Below, in pieces: positions 51,560 to 59,301 of a stretch of 64,000 nt of DNA (positions are counted from its first letter, which is position 1; each line of letters starts with the position of its first letter). This DNA comes from Mesorhizobium kowhaii (lineage in GTDB: Bacteria > Pseudomonadota > Alphaproteobacteria > Rhizobiales > Rhizobiaceae), in the NCBI RefSeq assembly GCF_003253745.1, contig NZ_MZXV01000076.1, positions 124,001 through 188,000 of the forward strand, read 5' to 3'. The position numbers and the translations under genes were made by a program. The notes under the pieces were generated by a model. The model was given only the letters and a program-made list of their open reading frames with translations, was not told where the DNA came from and made no database searches.

Positions 51560-53056
51560 ATGCCGTCCGACCAGACCAGCCGAGCCACGACGACAAAACG
51601 CCTTTCCGGCGAGGCGGCACAAACATTGCCGGCTTCGGTCGCGACACCTTCGTATGATCGCAGCCGCGTCGTCCCGGGCATCGTGCATCTCGGCGTCGGC
51701 GCCTTCCATCGCGCCCATCAGGCCGCCTATGTCGACGACTGCCTGGCGGCTGGCGAGACCGGCTGGGGTATCGTCGGCGTCTCGCTGCGCAGCGCCGACA
51801 CACGCGATGCGCTCTCGCCGCAGGACGGGCTCTACACGCTGGCGATCAGGAGCAGCGGCGAGGAGAAGCTTCGCATCATCGGCTCAATCGGTGCGCTGCT
51901 GGTGGCCCCGGAAGACCCGGACGCGGTGCTCACCGTGCTGACCGATCCCCGCACTCGCATCGTGACGCTGACGATCACCGAAAAGGCCTATCTAAGGTCC
52001 GCCAGCGGCGGTCTGGACACCGCTCATCCCGATATCGTCCACGATCTGGCAAATCCGCAAACGCCGAAGACAGCGCATGGTTTCCTGACCGAGGCGCTTG
52101 CGCGGCGACAGGCCGTCGGCACGCCGCCTTTCACCGTGCTGTGCTGCGATAACCTGCCGGCTAATGGTGCGACGCTGCACCGGCTGCTGATCGAATTCGC
52201 CAGGTTGCGCGATGCCGAACTCGCCAGTCAAATCGCCGACCAAGTCGCGTTTCCCTCCAGCATGGTCGACCGCATCGTGCCGGCGACCACCGACGCCGAC
52301 CGGGCGCGGATCGCTGTCGAACTCGGCGTCGAGGACGCCTGGCCGGTCATGACCGAGCCGTTCTGCCAATGGGTGATCGAAGACAATTTCCCTGGAGGCC
52401 GGCCAGCCTGGGAACAGTTCGGCGTCACCATGGTCGACGACGTCCGGCCGTTCGAAGACATGAAGCTCAGGCTGCTCAACGGCTCGCATTCGGCCATCGC
52501 CTATCTCGGCCTGCTCAGCGGTCACGCCACCGTCGACCGCGCCTTCGCCGATCCGGCGATAAGAGCCTTTGTCGATGCGCTTTGGGCCGAAGCCATCCCG
52601 ACGCTGCCCAAAAATGCCGGGCTGGATACAGCGAGCTATACGGCAGAGCTCGCCAAGCGCTTCTCAAACACAGCACTTGCCCACCGCACGGCACAGATAG
52701 CCAACGACGGCAGCCAGAAACTGCCGCAGCGCATCGTCGCCTCCGCTATCGAGCGCCTCCGTGCAGGCGCCTCGCCGGCGCATCTCATGTTGGTGGTAGC
52801 CGCCTGGATCGCCGCTTGCGAGGCGCGTGGCAAATCCTTGCCCGAGGCGCATTTCACCGATCCGCTCGACACATCGATGGCGACGATTCGGGACAGGCGC
52901 TTGTCGGCCACCGAAACAGTCAACGCGGTGTTCGATCTGGCCGGCTTTGCCAAAAGCGCGCCGGAGCGCCAAAGATTGATGGAGCTGACAATCGTCCACC
53001 TCGAACAGCTGCAGCGTGGCGGGCCAGCAGCAGCCTTCGCTGCATTGGACATCTAA
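51560..53056 (+). CDS. uxuB: Fructuronate reductase (mannitol dehydrogenase family)
   Basis: NADH-dependent reduction of D-fructuronate to D-mannonate, the step after UxaC. The 498 residues have the N-terminal IVHLGVGAFHRAHQAAYVDD (Rossmann start), FCQWVIEDNFPGGRPAWEQF, and the family's catalytic MKLRLLNGSHSAIAYLG (Lys, Asn, His). A mannitol or altronate dehydrogenase role is possible from sequence, but pairing with UxaC favours UxuB. GAGGCGAG 3 nt before the ATG at 51560. Confidence 0.9.
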   Translation: MPSDQTSRATTTKRLSGEAAQTLPASVATPSYDRSRVVPGIVHLGVGAFHRAHQAAYVDDCLAAGETGWGIVGVSLRSADTRDALSPQDGLYTLAIRSSGEEKLRIIGSIGALLVAPEDPDAVLTVLTDPRTRIVTLTITEKAYLRSASGGLDTAHPDIVHDLANPQTPKTAHGFLTEALARRQAVGTPPFTVLCCDNLPANGATLHRLLIEFARLRDAELASQIADQVAFPSSMVDRIVPATTDADRARIAVELGVEDAWPVMTEPFCQWVIEDNFPGGRPAWEQFGVTMVDDVRPFEDMKLRLLNGSHSAIAYLGLLSGHATVDRAFADPAIRAFVDALWAEAIPTLPKNAGLDTASYTAELAKRFSNTALAHRTAQIANDGSQKLPQRIVASAIERLRAGASPAHLMLVVAAWIAACEARGKSLPEAHFTDPLDTSMATIRDRRLSATETVNAVFDLAGFAKSAPERQRLMELTIVHLEQLQRGGPAAAFAALDI

Positions 53057-53060
53057 ACAA

Positions 53061-53085
53061 AAAAGCGAGGCAAGGCCCCGCTTTT
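53061..53085. terminator. Bidirectional terminator between uxuB and atpC
   Basis: AAAAGCGAGG/CCCCGCTTTT (one mismatch) with A-run before and T-run after, between two convergent genes. Confidence 0.75.
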
Positions 53086-53108
53086 CACTTAGTCATCTGA
53101 AGCGAATT

Positions 53109-53516
53109 CTACGCCGGCAGAATGGCGCCTTCCAGCGTGGTGAGCTGGCTAAGGAACTGCTCTGCCTTGCTCCGGACCTGGTCGTCCTTGGCGTCGGCGG
53201 CGTCTTCCCTGGCTTCCTGGATGCGGCGCGCGAGATCGGCGCGGTCGACGTCCTTCACGGCGACAGCCGATTCCGCCAGCAGCGTGCAGCCGGAAGGAAC
53301 GATGTCGGCGAAGCCGCCGAACACCACATAGCGCTCTTCGCCACCCGACGCGGCCTTCACCGTGACGACGCCCGGCTTGATCGTGGTCATGACCGGCGCG
53401 TGATGCGCCAGCACGGTCATCTCGCCCTCGGCGCCGGGAATGACGACGGATTCGACCTGCTCGGAAACCAGCAAACGCTCCGGCGAGACCAGTTCGAACT
53501 TGAAAGCTTCAGCCAT
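53109..53516 (-). CDS. atpC: ATP synthase epsilon subunit
   Basis: 135-residue F1 central-stalk subunit: MAEAFKFELVSPERLLVSEQ, the beta-sandwich GAEGEMTVLAHHAPVMTTIK, FGGFADIVPSGCTLLAESA, and the C-terminal helices. It comes last in the operon after a 99-nt spacer that contains a repeat. An ATG 2 codons upstream (53522) is possible. Confidence 0.95.
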   Translation of the reverse strand: MAEAFKFELVSPERLLVSEQVESVVIPGAEGEMTVLAHHAPVMTTIKPGVVTVKAASGGEERYVVFGGFADIVPSGCTLLAESAVAVKDVDRADLARRIQEAREDAADAKDDQVRSKAEQFLSQLTTLEGAILPA

Positions 53517-53525
53517 GATCAATCT

Positions 53526-53613
53526 AGCGAATAGGGAATAGTGAGTCGCGAGTAGTGAAAAAACGCGCCCGGCTCATAAACCCCTATTCGCTACTCCCTA
53601 TTCGCTATTCGCT
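53526..53613. repeat. Inverted repeat in the atpD-atpC spacer
   Basis: GCGAATAGGGAATAG (53527-53541) and the inverted CTATTCGCTACTCCC... (53584-53611) with reiterated ATTCGC units. This separates the last two ATP synthase genes and may form a hairpin in the transcript. Confidence 0.6.
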
Positions 53614-53615
53614 TC

Positions 53616-55211
53616 TTATGCCGCTTCAGCCGCCAGGCGCTGTGCCTTCTCGACCGCTTCCTCGATGCCGCCGACCATGTAGAAGGCAGCTTCCGGAAGG
53701 TGGTCGTAGTCGCCGTTGCAGAGGCCCTTGAAGCCCTTGATGGTGTCGGCGAGGTCGACCAGCTTGCCCGGCGCGCCGGTGAACACTTCGGCGACGAAGA
53801 AGGGCTGCGACAGGAAGCGCTCGATCTTGCGGGCGCGGGCAACCGTCTGCTTGTCCTCTTCCGACAGCTCGTCCATGCCCAAGATGGCGATGATGTCCTG
53901 CAGCGACTTGTAGCGCTGAAGGATCGACTGCACCTGGCGTGCGACGCCATAGTGCTCGTCGCCGACGACCAGCGGGTCGAGCATGCGCGAGGTCGAATCG
54001 AGCGGGTCGACGGCCGGGTAGATGCCCTTCTCGGCGATGGCGCGGTTGAGCGTCGTCGTCGCGTCGAGGTGGGCGAACGAGGTCGCCGGCGCCGGGTCGG
54101 TCAGATCGTCGGCGGGCACGTAGATCGCCTGCACGGACGTGATCGAGCCCTTGGTGGTGGTGGTGATGCGTTCCTGCAGCGCGCCCATGTCGGTGGCGAG
54201 TGTCGGCTGATAGCCGACGGCCGAGGGAATACGGCCGAGCAGAGCCGACACTTCCGAACCCGCCTGCGTGAAGCGGAAGATGTTGTCGACGAAGAACAGC
54301 ACGTCCTGGCCCTGGTCGCGGAAATATTCCGCAACCGTCAGGCCGGTCAGGCCGACGCGGGCGCGCGCGCCCGGCGGCTCGTTCATCTGACCGTACACCA
54401 GAGCGGCCTTGGAGCCTTCGCCGCCGCCCTTCTTGTTGACGCCGGACTCGATGAACTCGTGATAGAGATCGTTGCCCTCGCGGGTACGCTCGCCAACACC
54501 GGCGAACACCGAGTAGCCGCCATGCGCCTTGGCGATGTTGTTGATCAGTTCCTGGATCAGCACGGTCTTGCCGACGCCGGCGCCGCCAAACAGGCCGATC
54601 TTGCCGCCCTTGGCGTAGGGAGCCAGCAGGTCGAGCACCTTGATGCCGGTGATCAGGATCTGTGCTTCAGTCGACTGCTCGACATAGGTCGGAGCCGGCT
54701 GGTGGATGGAGCGCATTTCGGTTGCGTCGACCGGGCCTTCTTCGTCGACCGGCTCGCCGATGACGTTGATGATGCGGCCGAGCATGCCCGGGCCGACCGG
54801 TACGGTGATCGGCGCGCCGGTGTCGCGCACTTCCTGGCCGCGCACCAGACCTTCGGTCGAGTCCATGGCGATGCAGCGCACGGTGTTTTCACCCAGATGC
54901 TGGGCCACTTCGAGTACCAGGCGGTTGCCGACATTGGTCGTCTCGAGCGCGTTCAGGATCGCCGGCAGGTGATCGCCGAACTGCACGTCGACAACGGCGC
55001 CGATGACCTGGCGGACCTTGCCGACAACGCCGGTTGCCTTGGTGGCCACTGCCGGTGTCCTGGCCGCGGCGGCCTTTGCCGGTGCTGCCGCCGTCTTGGC
55101 CGGAGCCGCCTTCGCGGCTGCTGCCGGAGCCTTGGCCGCCTTCGCGGGGGCTGCGGTCTTCGCGGCTGCTGCCTTGGGGGCCGCCGTCTTGGGGGTCGCT
55201 GCTTTCGCCAT
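53616..55211 (-). CDS. atpD: ATP synthase beta subunit with Ala-rich N-terminal extension
   Basis: Catalytic F1 subunit. From about residue 62 it is a standard beta subunit: GVVGKVRQVIGAVVDVQFGD, Walker A GLFGGAGVGKTVL, VGERTREGNDLYHEF, and GMDELSEEDKQTV. Residues 1-60 are an Ala/Lys/Pro tail (for example AAPAKAAKAPAAAAKAA) absent from E. coli AtpD but known to me from Mesorhizobium-like relatives. The ATG at 55211 begins the tail. Confidence 0.97.
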   Translation of the reverse strand: MAKAATPKTAAPKAAAAKTAAPAKAAKAPAAAAKAAPAKTAAAPAKAAAARTPAVATKATGVVGKVRQVIGAVVDVQFGDHLPAILNALETTNVGNRLVLEVAQHLGENTVRCIAMDSTEGLVRGQEVRDTGAPITVPVGPGMLGRIINVIGEPVDEEGPVDATEMRSIHQPAPTYVEQSTEAQILITGIKVLDLLAPYAKGGKIGLFGGAGVGKTVLIQELINNIAKAHGGYSVFAGVGERTREGNDLYHEFIESGVNKKGGGEGSKAALVYGQMNEPPGARARVGLTGLTVAEYFRDQGQDVLFFVDNIFRFTQAGSEVSALLGRIPSAVGYQPTLATDMGALQERITTTTKGSITSVQAIYVPADDLTDPAPATSFAHLDATTTLNRAIAEKGIYPAVDPLDSTSRMLDPLVVGDEHYGVARQVQSILQRYKSLQDIIAILGMDELSEEDKQTVARARKIERFLSQPFFVAEVFTGAPGKLVDLADTIKGFKGLCNGDYDHLPEAAFYMVGGIEEAVEKAQRLAAEAA

Positions 55212-55281
55212 CGTCTTTACCCTTTTTCGTCCTTTGTTTCTCACGCGGTTCGCTCGCGGGCCGATGACCCGCGAACCGCGC

Positions 55282-56166
55282 CTAGAGCGCCTCGGCGCCC
55301 GAAATGATTTCGATCAGTTCCTTGGTGATCTGCGCCTGCCGCTGGCGGTTGTAGGTGATCGACAGCTTGTTGATCATCTCGCCTGCGTTGCGCGTCGCAT
55401 TGTCCATGGCGCTCATCTTGGCGCCCATTTCGCCGGCCGCGTTTTCGAGCAGCGCCCGGAAAACCTGCACGGAGATGTTGCGCGGAATGAGATCGGCGAG
55501 GATTTCGCCCGGCTCCGGTTCGTATTCATAGACGGCGCTGCCGCCATCCACCGCCTCGGCCGGAGCCGAAGCGAGACCGGCCGGAATGATCTGCTGCGCG
55601 GTCGGGATCTGGCTGATCACCGACTTGAACTGCGAATAGAACAGCGTGCAGATGTCGAAGCCGCCCTCGTTGAAGAGGTGGATAACCTTCTTGGCGATGG
55701 CGTCGGCATTGACGAAACCTAGCGTCTTGACCTCGCGCAGGTCGACACGGTCGATGATCATCGATGCGTAGTCGCGGCGCAGGATATCGAAGCCCTTCTT
55801 GCCAACGCAGATGATCTTGACCTGCTTGCCGTCGGCCAAAAGCCTGCGGATGTGGTCGCGGGCAAGACGGGCGATCTGCGAATTGAAGCCGCCGCACAGG
55901 CCGCGCTCGGCGGTGCAGACGACGAGCAGATGCACGTCGTCCTTGCCGGTGCCGGTCATCAGCGCCGGGGCATCGCCACCGCCGCCGATTGCCTGGGTGA
56001 TGTTGGCGAGCACCGAACCCATGCGCTCCGAATAGGGGCGCGCCGCTTCCGCGGCCTCTTGCGCACGGCGCAGCTTCGCCGCGGCGACCATCTGCATCGC
56101 CTTGGTGATCTTCTGCGTCGCCTTGACCGAGGCGATACGGTTACGAAGGTCTTTTAATGAAGGCAT
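55282..56166 (-). CDS. atpG: ATP synthase gamma subunit
   Basis: 294-residue rotor shaft. MPSLKDLRNRIASVKATQKI, TKAMQMVAAAKLRRAQ, the central TAERGLCGGFNSQIAR, and the C-terminal MSAMDNATRNAGEMINKL, TYNRQRQAQITKELIEIISG are diagnostic. 31 nt after atpA. Confidence 0.97.
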   Translation of the reverse strand: MPSLKDLRNRIASVKATQKITKAMQMVAAAKLRRAQEAAEAARPYSERMGSVLANITQAIGGGGDAPALMTGTGKDDVHLLVVCTAERGLCGGFNSQIARLARDHIRRLLADGKQVKIICVGKKGFDILRRDYASMIIDRVDLREVKTLGFVNADAIAKKVIHLFNEGGFDICTLFYSQFKSVISQIPTAQQIIPAGLASAPAEAVDGGSAVYEYEPEPGEILADLIPRNISVQVFRALLENAAGEMGAKMSAMDNATRNAGEMINKLSITYNRQRQAQITKELIEIISGAEAL

Positions 56167-56197
56167 GCTTCAAACCTGATCCCGTCTTGCGCTTCGC

Positions 56198-57727
56198 TCA
56201 GGCGAAGGTCTTGGCGAAAGCGTCGATCTCGGCCTTCAGCTTGGCGCGCAGATCGTCCGACAGCGCCTTTTCCTTGCGGATGGCCTCGAGAACGTCCTTG
56301 CCGGCCGCACGCATGTGGCTGAGCAGGCCATGCTCGAACTTGCCGACCTGGTTGACCGGCAGCTTGTCGAGATAACCGTTGACGCCGGCGAAGATCACCG
56401 CGACCTGCTCTTCCGTCTTCAGCGGCGAGAACTGCGGCTGCTTCAGGAGTTCGGTCAGGCGCGATCCGCGGTTGAGCAGGCGCTGCGTGGCGGCATCGAG
56501 ATCCGAGCCGAACTGCGCGAAGGCCGCCATTTCGCGGTACTGCGCGAGCTCGCCCTTGATCGAGCCGGCAACCTGCTTCATCGCCTTGATCTGCGCGGCC
56601 GAGCCGACTCGGCTGACCGAGAGGCCGACGTTCACCGCAGGACGGATGCCCTGGAAGAACAGGTTGGTTTCGAGGAAGATCTGGCCGTCGGTGATCGAGA
56701 TCACGTTGGTCGGGATATAGGCCGACACGTCGTTGGCCTGCGTCTCGATGATCGGCAGGGCGGTCAGCGATCCGCCACCCAAATCGTCGTTGAGCTTGGC
56801 GGCGCGCTCGAGCAGGCGCGAGTGCAGGTAGAAGACGTCGCCCGGATAGGCTTCGCGGCCCGGCGGGCGGCGCAGCAACAGCGACATCTGGCGGTAGGCG
56901 ACGGCCTGCTTCGACAGATCGTCGTAGCTGATCAGCGCATGCATGCCGTTGTCGCGGAAATATTCGCCCATGGTGCAGCCGGCGAACGGCGCCAGGAACT
57001 GCATCGGCGCCGGATCGGACGCGGTGGCAGCGATGATGATCGAGTATTCGAGCGCGCCGCGCTCTTCCAGCACCTTGACGAACTGCGCCACGGTCGAGCG
57101 TTTCTGGCCGACGGCGACGTAGACGCAGTAGAGCTTTTCCTTCTCGGGGCCGTTGTCGTGCACCGATTTCTGGTTGAGCATCGTGTCGAGGATGATGGCG
57201 GTCTTGCCGGTCTGGCGATCGCCGATGACCAGCTCGCGCTGGCCGCGGCCGACCGGGATCAGCGCATCGATGGCCTTGAGGCCGGTCGACATCGGCTCGT
57301 TCACCGACTTGCGCGGGATGATGCCGGGCGCCTTGACGTCGACGCGCTTGCGCTCGACTGCCTTGATCGGGCCCTTGCCATCGATCGGATTGCCGAGCGC
57401 GTCGACGACGCGGCCGAGCAGGCCCGGACCGACGGGGACGTCGACGATGGCGCCGGTGCGCTTGACGATGTCGCCTTCCTTGATGTCGCGGTCGGCGCCG
57501 AAGATGACGACGCCGACATTGTCGGCTTCGAGGTTGAGCGCCATGCCGCGGATGCCGCCGGGGAATTCGACCATCTCGCCGGCCTGGACATTGTCGAGGC
57601 CGTAGACGCGGGCGATACCGTCACCGACGGACAGCACCTGTCCGACTTCGGAGACCTCGGCCTCCTTGCCGAAATTCTTGATCTGGTCTTTCAGAATTGC
57701 GGAAATTTCCGCGGCGCGGATGTCCAT
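56198..57727 (-). CDS. atpA: ATP synthase alpha subunit
   Basis: 509-residue non-catalytic nucleotide-binding subunit: MDIRAAEISAILKDQIKNFG, Walker A IGDRQTGKTAIILD, QRELVIGDRQ, and VGLSVSRVGSAAQIKAMKQ. The start overlaps the atpH stop by 1 base. Confidence 0.97.
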   Translation of the reverse strand: MDIRAAEISAILKDQIKNFGKEAEVSEVGQVLSVGDGIARVYGLDNVQAGEMVEFPGGIRGMALNLEADNVGVVIFGADRDIKEGDIVKRTGAIVDVPVGPGLLGRVVDALGNPIDGKGPIKAVERKRVDVKAPGIIPRKSVNEPMSTGLKAIDALIPVGRGQRELVIGDRQTGKTAIILDTMLNQKSVHDNGPEKEKLYCVYVAVGQKRSTVAQFVKVLEERGALEYSIIIAATASDPAPMQFLAPFAGCTMGEYFRDNGMHALISYDDLSKQAVAYRQMSLLLRRPPGREAYPGDVFYLHSRLLERAAKLNDDLGGGSLTALPIIETQANDVSAYIPTNVISITDGQIFLETNLFFQGIRPAVNVGLSVSRVGSAAQIKAMKQVAGSIKGELAQYREMAAFAQFGSDLDAATQRLLNRGSRLTELLKQPQFSPLKTEEQVAVIFAGVNGYLDKLPVNQVGKFEHGLLSHMRAAGKDVLEAIRKEKALSDDLRAKLKAEIDAFAKTFA

Positions 57728-58287
57728 CAGCCGACCTCTTTCAGTGCAAGCTTGAGCGAATTGAGTTTGGTTTTGAGCGACGTATCGATCTGGCGCGAGC
57801 CCATCTTGACCACCAGCCCGCCGAGCAGCGACGGATCGACGGTGACGGAGATGGCCACGTCCTTGCCGGCAACGCTCTTCAGCGCCGCCTTGAGTTCGGT
57901 CTGCTGGGCAGCGGTCAGCTCATGCGCCGACGTCACTTCAGCAGCGGTCTCGCCACGATGTTCGGCGGCGATCTGGCGGAACGCCCTGATCATGCCGGGA
58001 ATGGCGAACAGCCGGCGGTTGCGGGCGACGACGCGCAGGAAATTGCCGGTGAGGCCGGTAATCCCGGCCCTGTCGGCGATCGCCGCGATGGCCTTGGCCT
58101 GGTCCTCGCTGGAAAACACCGGGCTGTTGATCAGCCGGGTCAGGTCGGCGCTGCCCGCGAGCATCGCTTCGAAACTGCTGAGGTCTGCCTCGACCTTGGC
58201 GACTGAATTTGCCTGCAGGGCGAGTTCGAACAGCGAACCCGCATAGCGCTCTGCGACACCTGAGATTGGCGATGACGATTGGGCCAC
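57727..58287 (-). CDS. atpH: ATP synthase delta subunit
   Basis: 186-residue peripheral-stalk subunit: SPISGVAERYAGSLFELALQ, LIHSP-like LINSPVFSSEDQAKAIAA, GNFLRVVARNRRLFAIPGMI, and VDPSLLGGLVVKMGSRQIDTSL. A GTG start at 58287 gives the usual beginning VAQSSSPISG; an ATG at 58377 would add 30 unconserved residues. It is first in the operon, so the promoter lies in 58288-58530. Confidence 0.95.
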   Translation of the reverse strand: MAQSSSPISGVAERYAGSLFELALQANSVAKVEADLSSFEAMLAGSADLTRLINSPVFSSEDQAKAIAAIADRAGITGLTGNFLRVVARNRRLFAIPGMIRAFRQIAAEHRGETAAEVTSAHELTAAQQTELKAALKSVAGKDVAISVTVDPSLLGGLVVKMGSRQIDTSLKTKLNSLKLALKEVG

Positions 58288-58533
58288 GGACCGTCTTTTC
58301 TCTTGTCTGACAGGCCGCAGATTGTTGGCGCGAGCAAAAACTCTGGCTAAATCTTTGACCTTACTGCATTTTTCCAAGCACGGAGGCGCGGCTTCCGCTA
58401 TCCCCGGCCGAAAGTCGATTGCCGTCTAGCACAGGCATTTTAAGACCGCAATGCGTCGTTCCGCATGGTTTTCAGGCACTATTGTCGCATCTGGCGAAAG
58501 AACCCCGTCTTCCGCCCCGGAAACCCCAAGGAT

Positions 58534-58929
58534 TCAAGGCAGAAAGCCGAAGGCGAAGGCGAGTGGCAACGCCGCCAATGCCAACTCCACCACAATGGAC
58601 ACCCAATTGAAAGGCGTATTGGCGCCATCCGACATCATCGACAGCAGCCGGCCGAAGGCGGTGAACAGCCAGGAGAAGCCAAGCGTCATGTAGATCAGCG
58701 GCTGCGCGAGCAGGATGCAGCACAGGCCGACGCCCAGATAGAAGCCCGACATCCTGCCGCGCCCTTCGGCGATCGCCGCCACCTTCTCGGGCTTGACCTG
58801 CAGCCGAAGGATCCGGAAGGCCAGGCTAGGCGCCAGAAAAAACAAAAGGCCCAGCAGCACGGTGACGACGGCGCTCGACCAGGCCAGCCATTCGCCCTGG
58901 CTCATCGGCCACGGAAACGCAAAATCCAT
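58534..58929 (-). CDS. Small membrane protein of unknown function
   Basis: 131 residues, four predicted helices (WSSAVVTVLLGLLFFLAPSL, MSGFYLGVGLCCILLAQPLI, LGFSWLFTAFGRLLSMMSDG, VELALAALPLAFAFGF). It resembles small DUF4345-type proteins, tentatively. It is on the same strand as the atp genes, 246 nt upstream of atpH. No motif supports a function. Confidence 0.7.
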   Translation of the reverse strand: MDFAFPWPMSQGEWLAWSSAVVTVLLGLLFFLAPSLAFRILRLQVKPEKVAAIAEGRGRMSGFYLGVGLCCILLAQPLIYMTLGFSWLFTAFGRLLSMMSDGANTPFNWVSIVVELALAALPLAFAFGFLP

Positions 58930-59301
58930 CTTGCCTCCCCCTCACAGCAATTCTGGATGCATTGAATGTCGCCCGTGGAGGAAGTCAAGCGCGCAGCCGG
59001 AAAGTCGGGGGTTCGGCAAGGCCGCATTGGAAATGTCATCGCCTGATATGGGCTGCCCGCTCGCGGCTTCGCGGCCGATTCGGCTGCCAGGCAAACAACC
59101 TCTGGACAAGAGGATCCGCGGCACAATTTCTTCAACAGTATAGATTGCATGCCTTGCCGTAACGTAACGCAAGTATTATGCTTCAAATGTACCTTTCGCC
59201 GACTTCTTGTTTAGTTTAGCAAATTCACATGTTTCACGATCACTTGTGAAATCTGCGCGGACGGAGTGCGGCAGGCAGGATCTCGAAATTCGGAGACGAT
59301 C
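58930..59301. other. Intergenic region upstream of the hexaheme cytochrome
   Basis: 372 bases between divergent genes. The right end is AT-rich relative to the rest and holds an inverted repeat (59232-59251). No gene or other hairpin is convincing. Confidence 0.35.
59232..59251. promoter_or_regulatory. Candidate operator upstream of the cytochrome gene
   Basis: Arms TTTCAC/GTGAAA with an 8-nt spacer GATCACTT, 50 nt before the ATG, in an AT-rich tract. The dimension fits a dimeric regulator. Confidence 0.4.

Noticed and set aside
56315..58246. 643-codon open frame antisense to atpA and atpH
   Set aside because: Antisense shadow of conserved ATP synthase genes.
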